Below are positions 1 through 9,093 of a DNA stretch of 64,000 nucleotides, piece by piece. The position numbers and the translations under genes were made by a program. The stretch covers positions 1-64,000 of the forward strand of contig NZ_MKVV01000033.1 in the NCBI RefSeq assembly GCF_001899645.1, read 5' to 3'. Origin of the DNA: Pseudonocardia sp. 73-21 (lineage in GTDB: Bacteria; Actinomycetota; Actinomycetes; Mycobacteriales; Pseudonocardiaceae). A model generated the notes under the pieces. It was not told where the DNA came from, made no database searches, and saw only the letters and a list, made by a program, of their open reading frames with translations. Position 1 is the stretch's first letter. The number at the start of each line of letters is the position of its first letter.

Positions 1-43
1 GGCATCCGCCAGGTAACCGACACTCCGGGCTACCGGGGGAACC

Positions 44-385
44 TCACATCACGTGGATCTCCGCGGCATGGCGCAGCTGCAGGAACGCGAAGAAGACCCG
101 GACCGCCTGCGCCCGCGCCATCCGGGTCGCCTTCGACCCCGAGCGCAGCTCTTGGCCGAAGTAGCGGTCGGCGTCGGACGGGTCCATCTCCCACACCGGG
201 CGGCCGAACCAGCCGCGGACCTTGTCGAGCTGACCGACCTCACCACGGATCGTGCTGTCGGCCAGCCCAGCCGCCGAGCGTGCCATCACAAACTCGGCCA
301 CCACGTCGGTCTCGAACGCCGCGAGCTCCTCCGCATCGACCGGTGCCCGGACCGAACGCAGATCTCGTACGACGCCGAGCGTCAA
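44..385 (-). pseudogene. Tyrosine integrase, N-terminal fragment
   Basis: The 113-residue frame matches only the N-terminal SAM-like, core-binding region of phage-type tyrosine recombinases. It has an ADSTIRGEVGQL helix and ends in FFAFLQLRHAAEIH, where the linker to the catalytic domain should begin. A stop follows immediately, and none of the R, H-x-x-R or Y catalytic motifs are present. I read it as a truncated integrase left by an earlier mobile element. The rest of the gene may lie beyond the window edge in another frame. A complete, unrelated integrase lies 2.3 kb away on the other strand. Confidence 0.6.
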
Positions 386-664
386 CCCACGTCTCCCGTC
401 TTCAGTATTTCCGATCTCAACTCACCAAGTGGAGTCAAGCCTCATGAATCCTGAAGAGTACTCACAACACCTCAGGACAACGCGAAGCAGGTCGCAGACC
501 GAGGTCCAGGGCCTAAGCAACGTTCCGTCCCTCATCGCGCTGTCATGCAACTCGCGGGTTGTCGGACACGGCGGCGGCGCCCACCCCGCCACGGCCCGGT
601 CGCCGCAACCGTGACCCGCTTGCCCGCTCGCCGTCCCTCGCCCGCCGACCCGGGAGCTACCGTC

Positions 665-1696
665 ATGCCCGCCACCGCTCACCCCGAACCCGCGGCTGGC
701 CCGTCCGCCGCTGTTCCCGACATCGAGGACCTGCCGCTGTCGGTGTGGACCACCGCGCAGCGGCCCCCCGCCAGCCAGCGCCGCGAGCGGTACACCGCAG
801 AGTCGACCGCGCACCCGGCGAAGATGCTGCCCGCCGTCGCAGCCCACGCCATCGCCCACTACACCCGCCCCGGGGACCTCGTCCTGGACCCGATGTGTGG
901 CATCGGCACCACCCTCGTCGAGGCCGTCCACCTCCGTCGGCGCGCCGTCGGCGTCGAGTACGAGCCGCACTGGGTCGACGTCGCCCGCGCCAACCTCACC
1001 CTCGCCCGCCAGCACGGCATCGACCCGGCCGTGCTCGACGACTCCGGCGTGCTGCACGGTGACGCACGTCAACTCGCCACGCTGCTGCCCGCGCGCCACA
1101 CGGGCAACGTCGCACTCGTGGTCACCTCCCCGCCCTACGGTCCCTCCACCCACGGGCAGGTGTCGGTCATCCCTGGAGGCGGCGTGCAGAAGTACCACCA
1201 CCTCTACGGCAACCTGCTCGACCGGGGAAACCTCGCCAACATCGGTCACCATCGCCTTCTGGCCGGTTTCCAGCGGATCCTCACCGCCCTCGCCGAAGTC
1301 TTGCGTCCCGGCGCGCACGTGGCAATCACCGTCCGGCCGTGGCGGGAGCACGCCGAACTGATCGACCTGCCCTCCCAGATCCTCGCCTGCGGCACCCGCG
1401 CCGGACTGGTGCCCGTGGAGCGCTGCGTCGCCCTGCTCGGCCGCGTCGCCGACGACGGCCTCGTCGCCCGCGGCTCGTTCTTCCAGCGCGACTTCATCCG
1501 CAAACAGCGCGACGCCGGGCTGCCCCTGCACCTCATCGCGCACGAGGACGTCCTGCTGTTCCGCACGGACAGGCCCGGTGCGTTCGCGGCCGGTACCGGT
1601 GACAACCCGGCCGCGTTGGGAGCGCGCCGGGCGGATGCGGCGGCTCGGACCGGGCGAGCAGGGGCGAGCCCGTGCGACGCGAACCCGGCCGCGTGA
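665..1696 (+). CDS. DNA methyltransferase, N4-cytosine/N6-adenine type
   Basis: This 343-residue protein carries the SAM-binding motif DPMCGIGTT (about residue 76) and the catalytic TSPPYG motif (about residue 155). That order and the SPPY sequence are typical of the beta-class N4-cytosine or N6-adenine methylases (Pfam N6_N4_Mtase). The N-terminal AESTAHPAKM segment is also typical of that group. I chose the ATG at 665 because GGGAG lies 9 bases upstream; an upstream ATG at 545 would add 40 low-complexity residues. No restriction gene is adjacent, so it is likely an orphan methyltransferase carried by the integrative element. The target sequence cannot be read from the protein. Confidence 0.8.
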   Translation: MPATAHPEPAAGPSAAVPDIEDLPLSVWTTAQRPPASQRRERYTAESTAHPAKMLPAVAAHAIAHYTRPGDLVLDPMCGIGTTLVEAVHLRRRAVGVEYEPHWVDVARANLTLARQHGIDPAVLDDSGVLHGDARQLATLLPARHTGNVALVVTSPPYGPSTHGQVSVIPGGGVQKYHHLYGNLLDRGNLANIGHHRLLAGFQRILTALAEVLRPGAHVAITVRPWREHAELIDLPSQILACGTRAGLVPVERCVALLGRVADDGLVARGSFFQRDFIRKQRDAGLPLHLIAHEDVLLFRTDRPGAFAAGTGDNPAALGARRADAAARTGRAGASPCDANPAA

Positions 1697-1725
1697 GACG
1701 CCGCGGCTGGCGAATCGCCGGCGGC

Positions 1726-2049
1726 CTACCAGAACGGTGCGGAGCCGGGATCGTCGAGGATCTTCATCAGCGGATCAGGCGACACCGTCGGGGCGGCGTC
1801 GACGGGGTGCCAGCGGGTGCGGCGATCGGGCCACCACAGCCGCCACCGGCGCCCGTCGTAGCGCAGCTGCGCAATCGGCCGCCGGGTCCACGCCGCGTCG
1901 GTCCCGTCCCAGGGGGGGCGCGTTTCGATGATCGTCACCGTGGCGCCGCGGACTGTGTGCTCGACTCGAATCTGGTCGCGCGCCTGCGCGGGCACCCGGG
2001 TCGCGCAGTACGCCGCGATGCGCTGCACATGGATCTCCGGGACGGCCAC
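1726..2049 (-). CDS. DUF3024 domain protein
   Basis: The 107-residue product has the DUF3024 layout: an N-terminal PEIHVQRIAAYC helix, a basic RVPAQARDQIRVEHTVRG segment, TIIETRPPW, then AQLRYD and a Trp-rich RRWRLWWPDR strand. The family is small, actinobacterial and of unknown function; it often sits beside mobile elements. I chose the GTG at 2049 because the upstream 55 residues are basic and low in complexity and do not match the family start. It is convergent with the methyltransferase, with 29 bases between their stop codons. Confidence 0.7.
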   Translation of the reverse strand: MAVPEIHVQRIAAYCATRVPAQARDQIRVEHTVRGATVTIIETRPPWDGTDAAWTRRPIAQLRYDGRRWRLWWPDRRTRWHPVDAAPTVSPDPLMKILDDPGSAPFW

Positions 2050-2285
2050 GGAGCCGATCCTGACACACCCGCGGGCCGCGTAACCCCGACATCCGGCGGT
2101 TTCGAGGCGGGCGGTGCGCCGGCCGAGGAACGCTGGGTGGGTATCGGGTGCAGGCGATGACTGGACCCGATCGATCCCGCCCGGCCGTGAGCGCCGCGGC
2201 CGCGCCCGGCGCACGTCTGGGCACCGATGTGGCGGAGGCGGATCCGGGCTGCTCGGTGCGGCCCGCTGTGGGACCTAGCGTCCCC

Positions 2286-2510
2286 ATGGCGGGGGTTCTC
2301 CCGCTCTATACCCCGGGCCACGCAGCGGAGTTGCTGGCAGTGCGGGAGTCGTGGCTGCGTCGCCGCGTGACCGAGCGCCGGGTGCCGTGCACCTTCATGG
2401 GCAAGCATCTGCGGTTCTCCCGCGCTGATGTGGAAGCGATCGCCGCCGCGGGCGCGCGCCCGGCCGGACCAACGACGCCGCTGCGTCGCCGACCGATCCG
2501 CCGACGATGA
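2286..2510 (+). CDS. Excisionase-like helix-turn-helix protein
   Basis: This small protein of about 74 residues holds one MerR/excisionase-type winged helix (HTH_17). LYTPGHAAELLAVRES leads into the recognition segment WLRRRVTERRVP, then KHLRFSRADVEAI. Such proteins direct the integrase toward excision, or act as small regulators. It lies 134 bases upstream of the integrase on the same strand, the usual excisionase-integrase order in actinobacterial integrative elements. The start is uncertain: the frame is open from ATG 2157, but residues before 2286 are low in complexity. The C-terminal tail is Arg-rich. Confidence 0.65.
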   Translation: MAGVLPLYTPGHAAELLAVRESWLRRRVTERRVPCTFMGKHLRFSRADVEAIAAAGARPAGPTTPLRRRPIRRR

Positions 2511-2643
2511 CCGATCACCCGTCTGCTGGGCAGAGCAGGGGTTCCGCTCTGGCCGTATCGGAGCGTCCATGGACGTTGGCGTCTCGGGCTTGCGGGGTCG
2601 CCAAGACTGGTTTGCCGTGTGATGAGGGATGGGACACCACGAC

Positions 2644-3834
2644 ATGGCCTGGGTGGAGCAGAGCGGTAACCGCAGCTGGCGGGTCCGTTATCGCCGCGAG
2701 GACGGCACCATCGGCGCGGTCAACGGGTTCACCAGTAAGACCGCGGCCGGGCAGCACGCCAACACACTCGAGTCCGAGCAACGCCACGGCACGTGGATCG
2801 ACCCGGCCGCGGGGAAGACCACCTTGCGAGAGTGGAGCGTGGACTGGCTCGACGCCCTCGATGTCGCGATCCGCACCGAGGACTACTACCGCAGCATGCT
2901 GCGATGCCACATCCTTCCCCGCTGGGGCGATGAAGGGCTCGCCGACATTTCCGGTATCAAGGCCGCAGCGTGGACCAAGCAACTCCGGGCGAGCGGCTAC
3001 GCCCTGTCGACCGTGTCCGGGGTGACGAAACTGCTGTCGTTGATGTTGGCTGACGCGGTCGAGGAGCGGCTCATCGTGGCCAACCCGATCCGGTCGCGGC
3101 GCCGTGGCCGCCACCGCGCCACCCGACGGGTGGAACGGATCTGGGCCACCCCGCAAGAAGCGCTCGCTGTAGCCGACAACGCCGCCCGCCTACCCATCGG
3201 TGGCCCAGCCGCGGCCACACTGATCGTGACTGCGGCGTGGACCGGTGCCCGCTGGGGCGAGCTGGTCGGCCTGCGCCGCGCCAACACCCACCTCGACGAC
3301 GGACTGATCGTCATCGACCCTGACGTCGGGACGCTGCACGAGTCCAGCCGTGGCCTCGAGCTAGGCCCGCCCAAGACCGCCGAGTCCGCCCGCACCATCA
3401 CCCTGCCCAACTTCCTGGTCGAGCTGCTGCGCGCCCACCTCGAGGGCCACAACCACCCGCACGTGTTCGTCTCGCCGGAGGGGGAGTGGCACCGGCGCAG
3501 CAACTTCGGGCGCCGCGCGATGCGTCCCGCGGCCGACGGCAACCTGACCCAAACCCGTCCGCACGTACGGCTCTCGCCGGCAAAGACCGGGCTGACGTTT
3601 CACGGGCTGCGCCACAGCCACAAGACGTGGATGATCGCCGACAACGTGCCCGAGATCGCCCAAGCCCGCAGGCTCGGGCACATCCTCGACGACAAAATCC
3701 AGCAGACCTACTCCCACGTCGCCGCCGAAGTCGAAAGCCGACTCCTCGAGGGACTCGCCGAGCGCTGGTCCAAGGCCGTCGCCGACAGCCCCGAGGCCCC
3801 CGACTGGCGCGAACCCCGACCGAATCCATCATGA
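2644..3834 (+). CDS. int: Tyrosine site-specific integrase
   Basis: This is a complete 396-residue phage-type integrase. It has an N-terminal AP2-like arm-binding domain (residues 1-55), a SAM-like core-binding domain (about 60-140) and a catalytic domain. The catalytic residues are all visible: R203 in TGARWGEL, K244 in PPKTAES, H320 and R323 in HGLRHSH, H346 in RLGH and Y356 in TYSHV. I prefer the ATG at 2644, giving the common MAWVE start with GGGA upstream; ATG 2629 is also in frame. It should integrate and excise the surrounding element, but I could not identify an attachment site or tRNA nearby. It overlaps the tail of the reverse-strand PAP2 frame by 127 bases. Confidence 0.9.
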   Translation: MAWVEQSGNRSWRVRYRREDGTIGAVNGFTSKTAAGQHANTLESEQRHGTWIDPAAGKTTLREWSVDWLDALDVAIRTEDYYRSMLRCHILPRWGDEGLADISGIKAAAWTKQLRASGYALSTVSGVTKLLSLMLADAVEERLIVANPIRSRRRGRHRATRRVERIWATPQEALAVADNAARLPIGGPAAATLIVTAAWTGARWGELVGLRRANTHLDDGLIVIDPDVGTLHESSRGLELGPPKTAESARTITLPNFLVELLRAHLEGHNHPHVFVSPEGEWHRRSNFGRRAMRPAADGNLTQTRPHVRLSPAKTGLTFHGLRHSHKTWMIADNVPEIAQARRLGHILDDKIQQTYSHVAAEVESRLLEGLAERWSKAVADSPEAPDWREPRPNPS

Positions 3835-5198
3835 GCTGGGCGTGCGATGAGGCGTTCGCCTCGGGCACTTGCGGGTGACCGATCAGGACCGTCCCAGGCC
3901 GGGTCGGCGGCCCTGGACCACGGTGCGGTCCTGGTTCTGGGTAGGCGCCTGGAACAGGTTGGGGACGGCCGTCTCGGCGTCGCGGTCGGCGCGTTCGACG
4001 GCGAGCGCGACGACGGCGAGCGCGATGAGCAAGTAGAGCTCGTAGCGTCTGACCTGGGCGTAGATGAGCGTCGAGATGGTTGCCGGGTTGCCGGCGAGGT
4101 ACCCGACCGCGCTCCAGGTCCCGACCCAGATCGGCGCGCCGAGCGCGTTGAACACCAGGACCGCCACGGCATTCCGGCAAGCCCGGCGACGATACCGTTG
4201 GCCTGGCGCAGCCCTTCGACGAACCGGGCGATCGTGACGAGCTTCCCACCGTGGCGGGTGAAGAAGCCCTCGGCCTTGTTCAGCCGGTCCTCGGTGAGGA
4301 ACACGTAGCGGCCGAATCGCAGGTACCAGCGCTGACGCCGGAGTGCCCGATGGCGAACTCGACATTGTCCCCGATTGGTGCGGCGAGGAACCCACGGCAA
4401 GTCGCTGCCGTCCCCGGACGAATCCGCAACGAGCTGGGCCCCCTCGGTCCGGTCGGGTTCGGCCTCGAGGTTCTCCAGCGCGGTGGCGTGCGCGGTCAGC
4501 AGGGGCCGCAGCCTGGAGCGGGCCAGCCTGAACACCGCCGAGGTCAGCGGCGTGCGCCACAGCAGGTAGCCGAGAATCGTGACCGCGGCGCCGAAGACCA
4601 GCCCGACCAGCACATCCCCGGGCCAGTGCGCGCCGACATACACCCGGGCGGACGCCATCAGCAGCTCCGCCGCGGCGGCGAGGTACCCGAGGGGTCGGGA
4701 AGCCAGCCACACCCCGGCCGCGACGGCGCCGGCCATCACCGCATGGTCGGACGGGAAGGCGTAGTCGGCGCGGCGGGCGACGAGCACCTCCGCTGCGGGC
4801 AGCACGATGTAGGGCCGCAGCTCGTGCACCGAGGCCACCACGATCTGGTTGAGCCGGAGCGCGATCAGCATCCCCACCGGGGCCCACAGTGCCGTCGCAA
4901 TCTTCCGCGCCGGCCGACCGGCAGCCGACGAAGCGGACGGGACGGGGGACGGCGCAGATGAGGACGGAGCGGTCGAGGCCGGTGCGTTGGTCGCGCGGCG
5001 GGCCAGCCACCACCCGGCCAGCAGCAACGCCGCGAACCCGACGACGCCGTAGGTGGCGTAGCCCGCCATCACCGGGTGGAGCCAGCCGGTCCGGGTGGCG
5101 AAGGCGGTCACCGCGTCGAACCCGTCGCGGTTGGCCCAGTTCAGAAACGTCTGGGTGTCCTCGACCGCGCCGTCGAGGATGTCGCCGAGCCCTGGCAT
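3708..5198 (-). CDS. PAP2 phosphatase with aberrant C-terminal extension
   Basis: Residues 1-265 form a membrane PAP2 (undecaprenyl-pyrophosphatase/lipid phosphatase) domain. The phosphatase signature is present as RADYAFPSDHAVMAG and ARVYVGAHWPGDVLVG, among about six hydrophobic segments. After residue 265 the frame runs into a shifted remnant of a DedA gene and then nonsense, so the 496-residue length is probably artificial. The upstream DedA fragment ends one base before the ATG (TGAGATG), implying translational coupling. The phosphatase itself may still work; the tail overlapping the integrase gene is unlikely to be native. Confidence 0.6.
   Translation of the reverse strand: MPGLGDILDGAVEDTQTFLNWANRDGFDAVTAFATRTGWLHPVMAGYATYGVVGFAALLLAGWWLARRATNAPASTAPSSSAPSPVPSASSAAGRPARKIATALWAPVGMLIALRLNQIVVASVHELRPYIVLPAAEVLVARRADYAFPSDHAVMAGAVAAGVWLASRPLGYLAAAAELLMASARVYVGAHWPGDVLVGLVFGAAVTILGYLLWRTPLTSAVFRLARSRLRPLLTAHATALENLEAEPDRTEGAQLVADSSGDGSDLPWVPRRTNRGQCRVRHRALRRQRWYLRFGRYVFLTEDRLNKAEGFFTRHGGKLVTIARFVEGLRQANGIVAGLAGMPWRSWCSTRSARRSGSGPGARSGTSPATRQPSRRSSTPRSDATSSTCSSRSPSSRSPSNAPTATPRRPSPTCSRRLPRTRTAPWSRAADPAWDGPDRSPASARGERLIARPAHDGFGRGSRQSGASGLSATALDQRSASPSRSRLSTSAATWE
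3883..4390 (-). pseudogene. DedA family membrane protein remnant (middle and C-terminus)
   Basis: Three frame pieces together read as a DedA/SNARE-associated protein: GDNVEFAIGH, then RFGRYVFLTEDRLNKAEGFF with ARFVEGLRQANGIVAG, then FNALGAPIWVGTWSAVGYLA with QVRRYELYLLIALAVVALA. At least two frameshifts separate the pieces, and about the first 60 residues are absent. DedA proteins are polytopic and include undecaprenyl-phosphate flippases, so linkage to a PAP2 phosphatase is sensible. Here it is fused downstream of the PAP2 gene and broken. Confidence 0.6.
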
Positions 5199-5199
5199 C

Positions 5200-5423
5200 T
5201 CAGCGCGCCTGCCCGTCAGTCGAAGCCGCTGTGTGGCGTGGTGGGCGGCGCCGGGAGTGCAGCAGCTCGAGCCCGTGCGGGATCAGCGAGACGATCACGA
5301 CCGCGGCGATCACCGGCAGCAGGTAGCGGTCCACGTTTGGCACCACCGACCCGAGCCCGTACCCGGCCAGGGTCACTCCGACCGACCAGACCAGGCCGCC
5401 GATGACCGGCCACAGCGCGCGTG
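5200..5423 (-). pseudogene. DedA family C-terminal fragment
   Basis: The reading frame from about 5423 down to the stop at 5200 encodes ALWPVIGGLVWSVGVTLAGY, followed by GLGSVVPNVDRYLLPV and a final hydrophobic helix. This is the last third of a DedA protein. The N-terminal two thirds are missing; upstream DNA switches abruptly to a WhiB-like sequence. A second DedA remnant lies on the far side of the PAP2 gene, so the locus once held two DedA copies or was rearranged by duplication. Confidence 0.6.
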
Positions 5424-5534
5424 CAACGCCCAGGCCAGGTACTCCTCGGTCACCGGGCAGCGGCGGCACACCGCCTTGGCCGCGGCGATCTGCCGCTGCG
5501 CCGGCCCGGCGTCCCCGACCGGGAAGAACAGCTT
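5424..5534 (-). pseudogene. WhiB-like regulator fragment
   Basis: Reading the reverse strand from 5534 gives KLFFPVGDAGPAQRQIAAAK, then AVCRRCPVTEEYLAWAL. This is the central part of a WhiB family iron-sulfur regulator, including the C-x-x-C pair. An in-frame stop lies just before it, and the sequence leaves the family after AWAL, where it joins DedA sequence. Only about 35 residues remain, so it cannot be functional. It marks a recombination junction in this patchwork. Confidence 0.55.
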
Positions 5535-6135
5535 TCAGCGGACCGCCACAGGCGGCCCGAATAGTGCAGATCGTACGACAAGAGGGCTGTTCCTGCTATA
5601 TAAAGTGGCGTAGCGTTCCCCGCGGGTGCGGCGGCTGGCCACATCGGCGTGATCAGCGCCCGCCCTTTCGCGGCCAGGCACCGTGTGGCCGGTCGGCGTG
5701 GAGGTGGGGCCGGTGCGTAACACGTATCCCGGGATCGGTCGTGCTCTTGGGTGGGTGGTGGCCGAGATCGCCGGTAACGTCCTCCGCTACGGAGCATGGC
5801 TGGTGCTGGCCGGATGCGCCGACTACGGGGCCGCAATGTGCGGCCAGCCCGCCATTGCCGCCCAATCTGTCAAGGCGTGTCCGCCGACGTGGCGGCGCCA
5901 CAAGCTCGCTGAGTTCATCGTCATCAAGGAGACGACGCGTGGCATCGCCCAGACCGAAGCATTTCTCAGCGACGCGTGCGAGCTGCGACGGGACAGCGCC
6001 GCACCGCTCCGTCGGCGACGCGAGGATCGCCGCGGATGTCGGTGGGCGATCACCCGGCCCGAGACGCGAGCGGAGCCGACATCGCCATCGTAGCTAGACG
6101 TGTGGCTAGTGCATCTATCACGATATGTAGCAGTC
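5535..6135. other. 600-base stretch without a recognised gene
   Basis: Frames here are open only by virtue of high G+C. The longest forward one (5683-6093) has no motif I recognise and a composition typical of chance frames. The one notable signal is an AT-rich TGCTATATAAAG at 5594-5605, which resembles an extended -10 element in forward orientation but has no convincing -35. I see no RNA gene. Confidence 0.4.
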
Positions 6136-6659
6136 ATGCAATCGTCGCCGGGCGTGGATCCACTGGCTCGGATCGAGCGCGGGCTGACCGAGCTGGTCCG
6201 GCGGGCACAGCGGGTGCATGTACGTCTCGAGTGCCGGGGGACGGTTGCTGGAACGCTCGGCCTACTGCGTTCTCGGGTGCCTCTACGACGAGGGGCCGCT
6301 GCGGCCCACGGCGGTTGCGGACCGGATCCACCTGGATCCCTCCACGATCAGCCGCCAGATCGCAGCTCTGGAACACGCGAAGGTGCTGGCCGGGTGCCCG
6401 ATCCGCACGACGGCGGGCCTGCCGGCTACAACTGACCGTCCACGGACGCGATGCCCTGGAATCGACCCGCGAGCTGCGTCGCCGGCTGGTACGGGAACTG
6501 CCGACCTCATGCCCGGTTCGCGATCAGGTGTTGTTCGCCGATCTTCTCGAGCGCTTCCTCCCCGGTATCGAGCCCGTTGCCATGACCACGGGATCGGCCG
6601 CCCGCCCCCGCCAGCACGGCACCGCAGCTTCGGCCCGCCGACCACCCCGAACGGAGTGA
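6136..6659 (+). pseudogene. MarR family regulator, frameshifted
   Basis: A MarR protein can be read only by moving through all three frames. DPLARIERGLTELVRRAQRV (from ATG 6136) leads to RLLERSAYCVLGCLYDEGPL and HLDPSTISRQIAALEHAKVL, then LQLTVHGRDALESTRELRRR. The winged-helix recognition region (TISRQIAALE) is intact, but two single-base frame changes, each equivalent to +1, lie near 6210-6240 and 6410-6430. The remnant ends seven bases before the exporter gene, the classic MarR-exporter arrangement. Either the exporter has lost its repressor or these are sequencing errors. Confidence 0.65.
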
Positions 6660-6665
6660 CACCTG

Positions 6666-8567
6666 ATGAGTTCCTCACCGCCCACTGTAGCGACCCGCCC
6701 AGCCTCCGCCCGCCCGGCTGCGGCGCAGGGGATGCCGGTGTTGACCCACCGCCAGATCATGGTGGTGCTGGTCGGGCTGATGCTGGGCATGCTGGTCGCG
6801 GCGTTGTCGCAGACGATCGTCGCGACCGCGCTGCCCACGATCGTGGGAGAGCTGGGTGGGCAGGACCAGCTGGCCTGGGTGGTGTCGGCGACCTTGCTGG
6901 CATCGACCGCCTCGACCCCCATCTGGGGCAAGCTGTCCGACCTCTACGGCCGCAAGATCATGTTCCAGTCGGCGATCGGGATCTTCCTGGTCGCGTCGCT
7001 GGCCTGCGGATTTGCTCAGGACATGATCCAGCTCGTCGGGTTCCGGGCGGTGCAAGGGCTGGGCATTGGCGGGCTGATGGCGCTGGCTCAGGCGATCATC
7101 GGTGACGTGGTCAGCCCCCGGGAACGGGGCCGGTACCAAGGCTACATCGGTGCCGTGTTCGGCGTCGCCACCGTGGCCGGGCCGTTGTTGGGCGGGTTCC
7201 TGGTCGAGCACCTGTCGTGGCGCTGGACGTTCTGGGTCGGGATCCCGATCGGTCTTGTCGCGCTGCTGGTCACCGAGCGGGTGTTGAAGCTGCCCTTCCC
7301 GCGCCGCCTGCACGCGATCGACTGGCTGGGGGCGTTCTTCATCGTCGCCGCGGTGAGCAGCCTGCTGCTGGTGCTGAGCCTGGCCGGCAAGGAGTTCGAC
7401 TGGAACTCCGGCTGGACCTACGGGCTGTTCGCGGTCGCGGTGGTGATGCTGGGCGCCGCGGTGTGGCAGGAACGCCGCGCCCGGGAACCCATCATGCCCC
7501 CCCATCTGTTCGGCAACCACAGCTTCGTGATCACCAGCCTGGCCGGGTTCGTCGTCGGCATCGCCATGTTCGGCGCGATCATCTTCCTGCCCCAGTACCT
7601 GCAGATCGTCAAGGGCGAGACCCCGACCGCATCCGGGCTGCTGACCCTGCCGTTGGTCGTTGGGTTGCTCATCGCGTCGATCGGGTCCGGGCGGGCGATC
7701 ACCCGCACCGGCCGATACAAGATCTTCCCGGTGGTGGGGCTGCTCGTCGCGGCCGTCGGGCTGACCCTGATGAGCCGGCTGCAGGTCGACACCCCCCTGG
7801 CGATGGCCGGGCTGTTCATGTTCATCACCGGCGTGGGTATCGGCCTGGTGATGCAGGTCCTGGTGCTGGCCACCCAGAACGCGGTCGACCGGAAAGACCT
7901 CGGTGTGGCCACTTCGGGGGCGACGTTCTTCCGTTCCCTGGGCGGCGCGGTCGGGGTGGCCGTGTTCGGGGCGCTGCTGACCCACCGGCTGCGCGACACC
8001 ATCCCCAACCGGCTCGCCGAGGCCGGCGTGCCGACCGCCGGTCTCCCGGTCGGCGGTCCGTCGCTGGGTACCCCGGCGCAGATCATGAACCTCCCCGAGC
8101 CGATCCACACCGCGGTGATCACCGGCTTCGCCGACGCGTTGCAGACCGCGTTCCTGGCCGCGGTCCCGTTCGCGGTGTTCGGCTTCCTCGTGGTCCTGTT
8201 CCTGCGCGAGGTCCCGCTGCGCGGGCCCGGCGCGTCCGCGCTCCGCCCGGGCACCGACCCCGCGCCGACGCATACCCTGCTCGTCGCGGCGGTCGCGCTC
8301 GCATGGCTCGCCGATCACCTACAACGCACCGACGGGGCGAACCCTCACCTGACCGCCGCCGCCGCCCGACTCGCGCCGCCCAGCGGGGGCAGCGAGCACG
8401 AACGCGCACAAACCGCCGCCCGGCAAGTCCTGCGACCCGTGGCGCGCCGCGCGCTGGCCGCCGCGCTCGCCGGCGTCACCGGGTCCACCCCGACACCGGG
8501 CGCCACCGCGGAGCTCCCCGCCACCCACGATGATCGAGAGGACCAGCATGTCGGATCGGCTCGGTAA
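6666..8567 (+). CDS. MFS drug exporter, DHA2 (EmrB/QacA) family
   Basis: The 633-residue protein has the 14-helix DHA2 plan. Family motifs are clear: LVAALSQTIVATALPTIVGE in helix 1, WGKLSDLYGRK in the first cytoplasmic loop, and VAGPLLGGFLVEHLSWRWTF for motif C and the loop after it. A 130-residue polar, Ala/Pro-rich tail follows the last helix. It should expel hydrophobic drugs or metabolites using the proton gradient. It starts seven bases after a MarR remnant and overlaps the start of the next membrane gene by 20 bases, so the three small downstream genes may be co-transcribed. The substrate is not predictable. Confidence 0.88.
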   Translation: MSSSPPTVATRPASARPAAAQGMPVLTHRQIMVVLVGLMLGMLVAALSQTIVATALPTIVGELGGQDQLAWVVSATLLASTASTPIWGKLSDLYGRKIMFQSAIGIFLVASLACGFAQDMIQLVGFRAVQGLGIGGLMALAQAIIGDVVSPRERGRYQGYIGAVFGVATVAGPLLGGFLVEHLSWRWTFWVGIPIGLVALLVTERVLKLPFPRRLHAIDWLGAFFIVAAVSSLLLVLSLAGKEFDWNSGWTYGLFAVAVVMLGAAVWQERRAREPIMPPHLFGNHSFVITSLAGFVVGIAMFGAIIFLPQYLQIVKGETPTASGLLTLPLVVGLLIASIGSGRAITRTGRYKIFPVVGLLVAAVGLTLMSRLQVDTPLAMAGLFMFITGVGIGLVMQVLVLATQNAVDRKDLGVATSGATFFRSLGGAVGVAVFGALLTHRLRDTIPNRLAEAGVPTAGLPVGGPSLGTPAQIMNLPEPIHTAVITGFADALQTAFLAAVPFAVFGFLVVLFLREVPLRGPGASALRPGTDPAPTHTLLVAAVALAWLADHLQRTDGANPHLTAAAARLAPPSGGSEHERAQTAARQVLRPVARRALAAALAGVTGSTPTPGATAELPATHDDREDQHVGSAR

Positions 8568-9093
8568 TGATCTGTCGCCCGTGGGGCGAGCCGCACCGCA
8601 CCACACCGGCCACGCCCGGGCCACGCCTGGCGGTGACGCCGGGCGCGGGTCGCTCGGGGCCGCGACCGTCGGGCTGGCCGGTGGGATCGTCGCCTTGCTG
8701 GCCGGAGGCTGGTTGATGCTGGCCCCGTTCGCCCTGGGATACCAGCCCGAGGGCACGGGCTGGACCAACGCCACCACCACCGACTTCTTCACCGGCCTCG
8801 GCCTGGCCATCCTCGCCCTCCTGGCCAGCATCGCCCTGCTCGCCGACCTGACCAGCAGGCTCCGCGCCGCCGGGGGCCTCCCGCCGCGGCGCAGCCCCTA
8901 CCCCGACCCGGACTCCCTGCGCGGCACCGACTCGGCAACCCCCACGGGCGTGGCCGGCGGCCCGGCCGACGAGCTCGTCAACCTGCTCCGGCCGTTAGTC
9001 GACGCGCTCAACCGCGACAACCCCGAACACGACCGGGGTGGCCTGTCCACCAACCGGTCGGCCATCCCGACCCACACCACGGAGCAGTCATGA
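8548..9093 (+). CDS. Small membrane protein, SPW-like
   Basis: This 181-residue protein has two hydrophobic segments (about residues 45-70 and 88-110) around the signature LMLAPFALGYQPEGTGW and TTTDFFTGLG. The pattern WL-x-x-APF-x-x-GY with a following W and TxxD resembles SPW-repeat membrane proteins of unknown function. The C-terminal 70 residues are polar and probably disordered. I chose ATG 8548 because GAGAGGA lies just upstream; ATG 8530 is in frame. It overlaps the exporter gene and the next gene, which encodes a paralogue. Confidence 0.6.
   Translation: MSDRLGNDLSPVGRAAPHHTGHARATPGGDAGRGSLGAATVGLAGGIVALLAGGWLMLAPFALGYQPEGTGWTNATTTDFFTGLGLAILALLASIALLADLTSRLRAAGGLPPRRSPYPDPDSLRGTDSATPTGVAGGPADELVNLLRPLVDALNRDNPEHDRGGLSTNRSAIPTHTTEQS

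Noticed and set aside
5683-6093. 136-residue forward frame in the 5.5-6.1 kb gap
   Set aside because: It has no recognisable family, no ribosome site, and a basic tail typical of chance frames; I kept the region as gene-free.
6675-8318. 547-residue open frame antisense to the exporter
   Set aside because: It is His/Asp/Arg-rich with no motif, and mirrors the DHA2 gene codon for codon. It is a high-G+C shadow.
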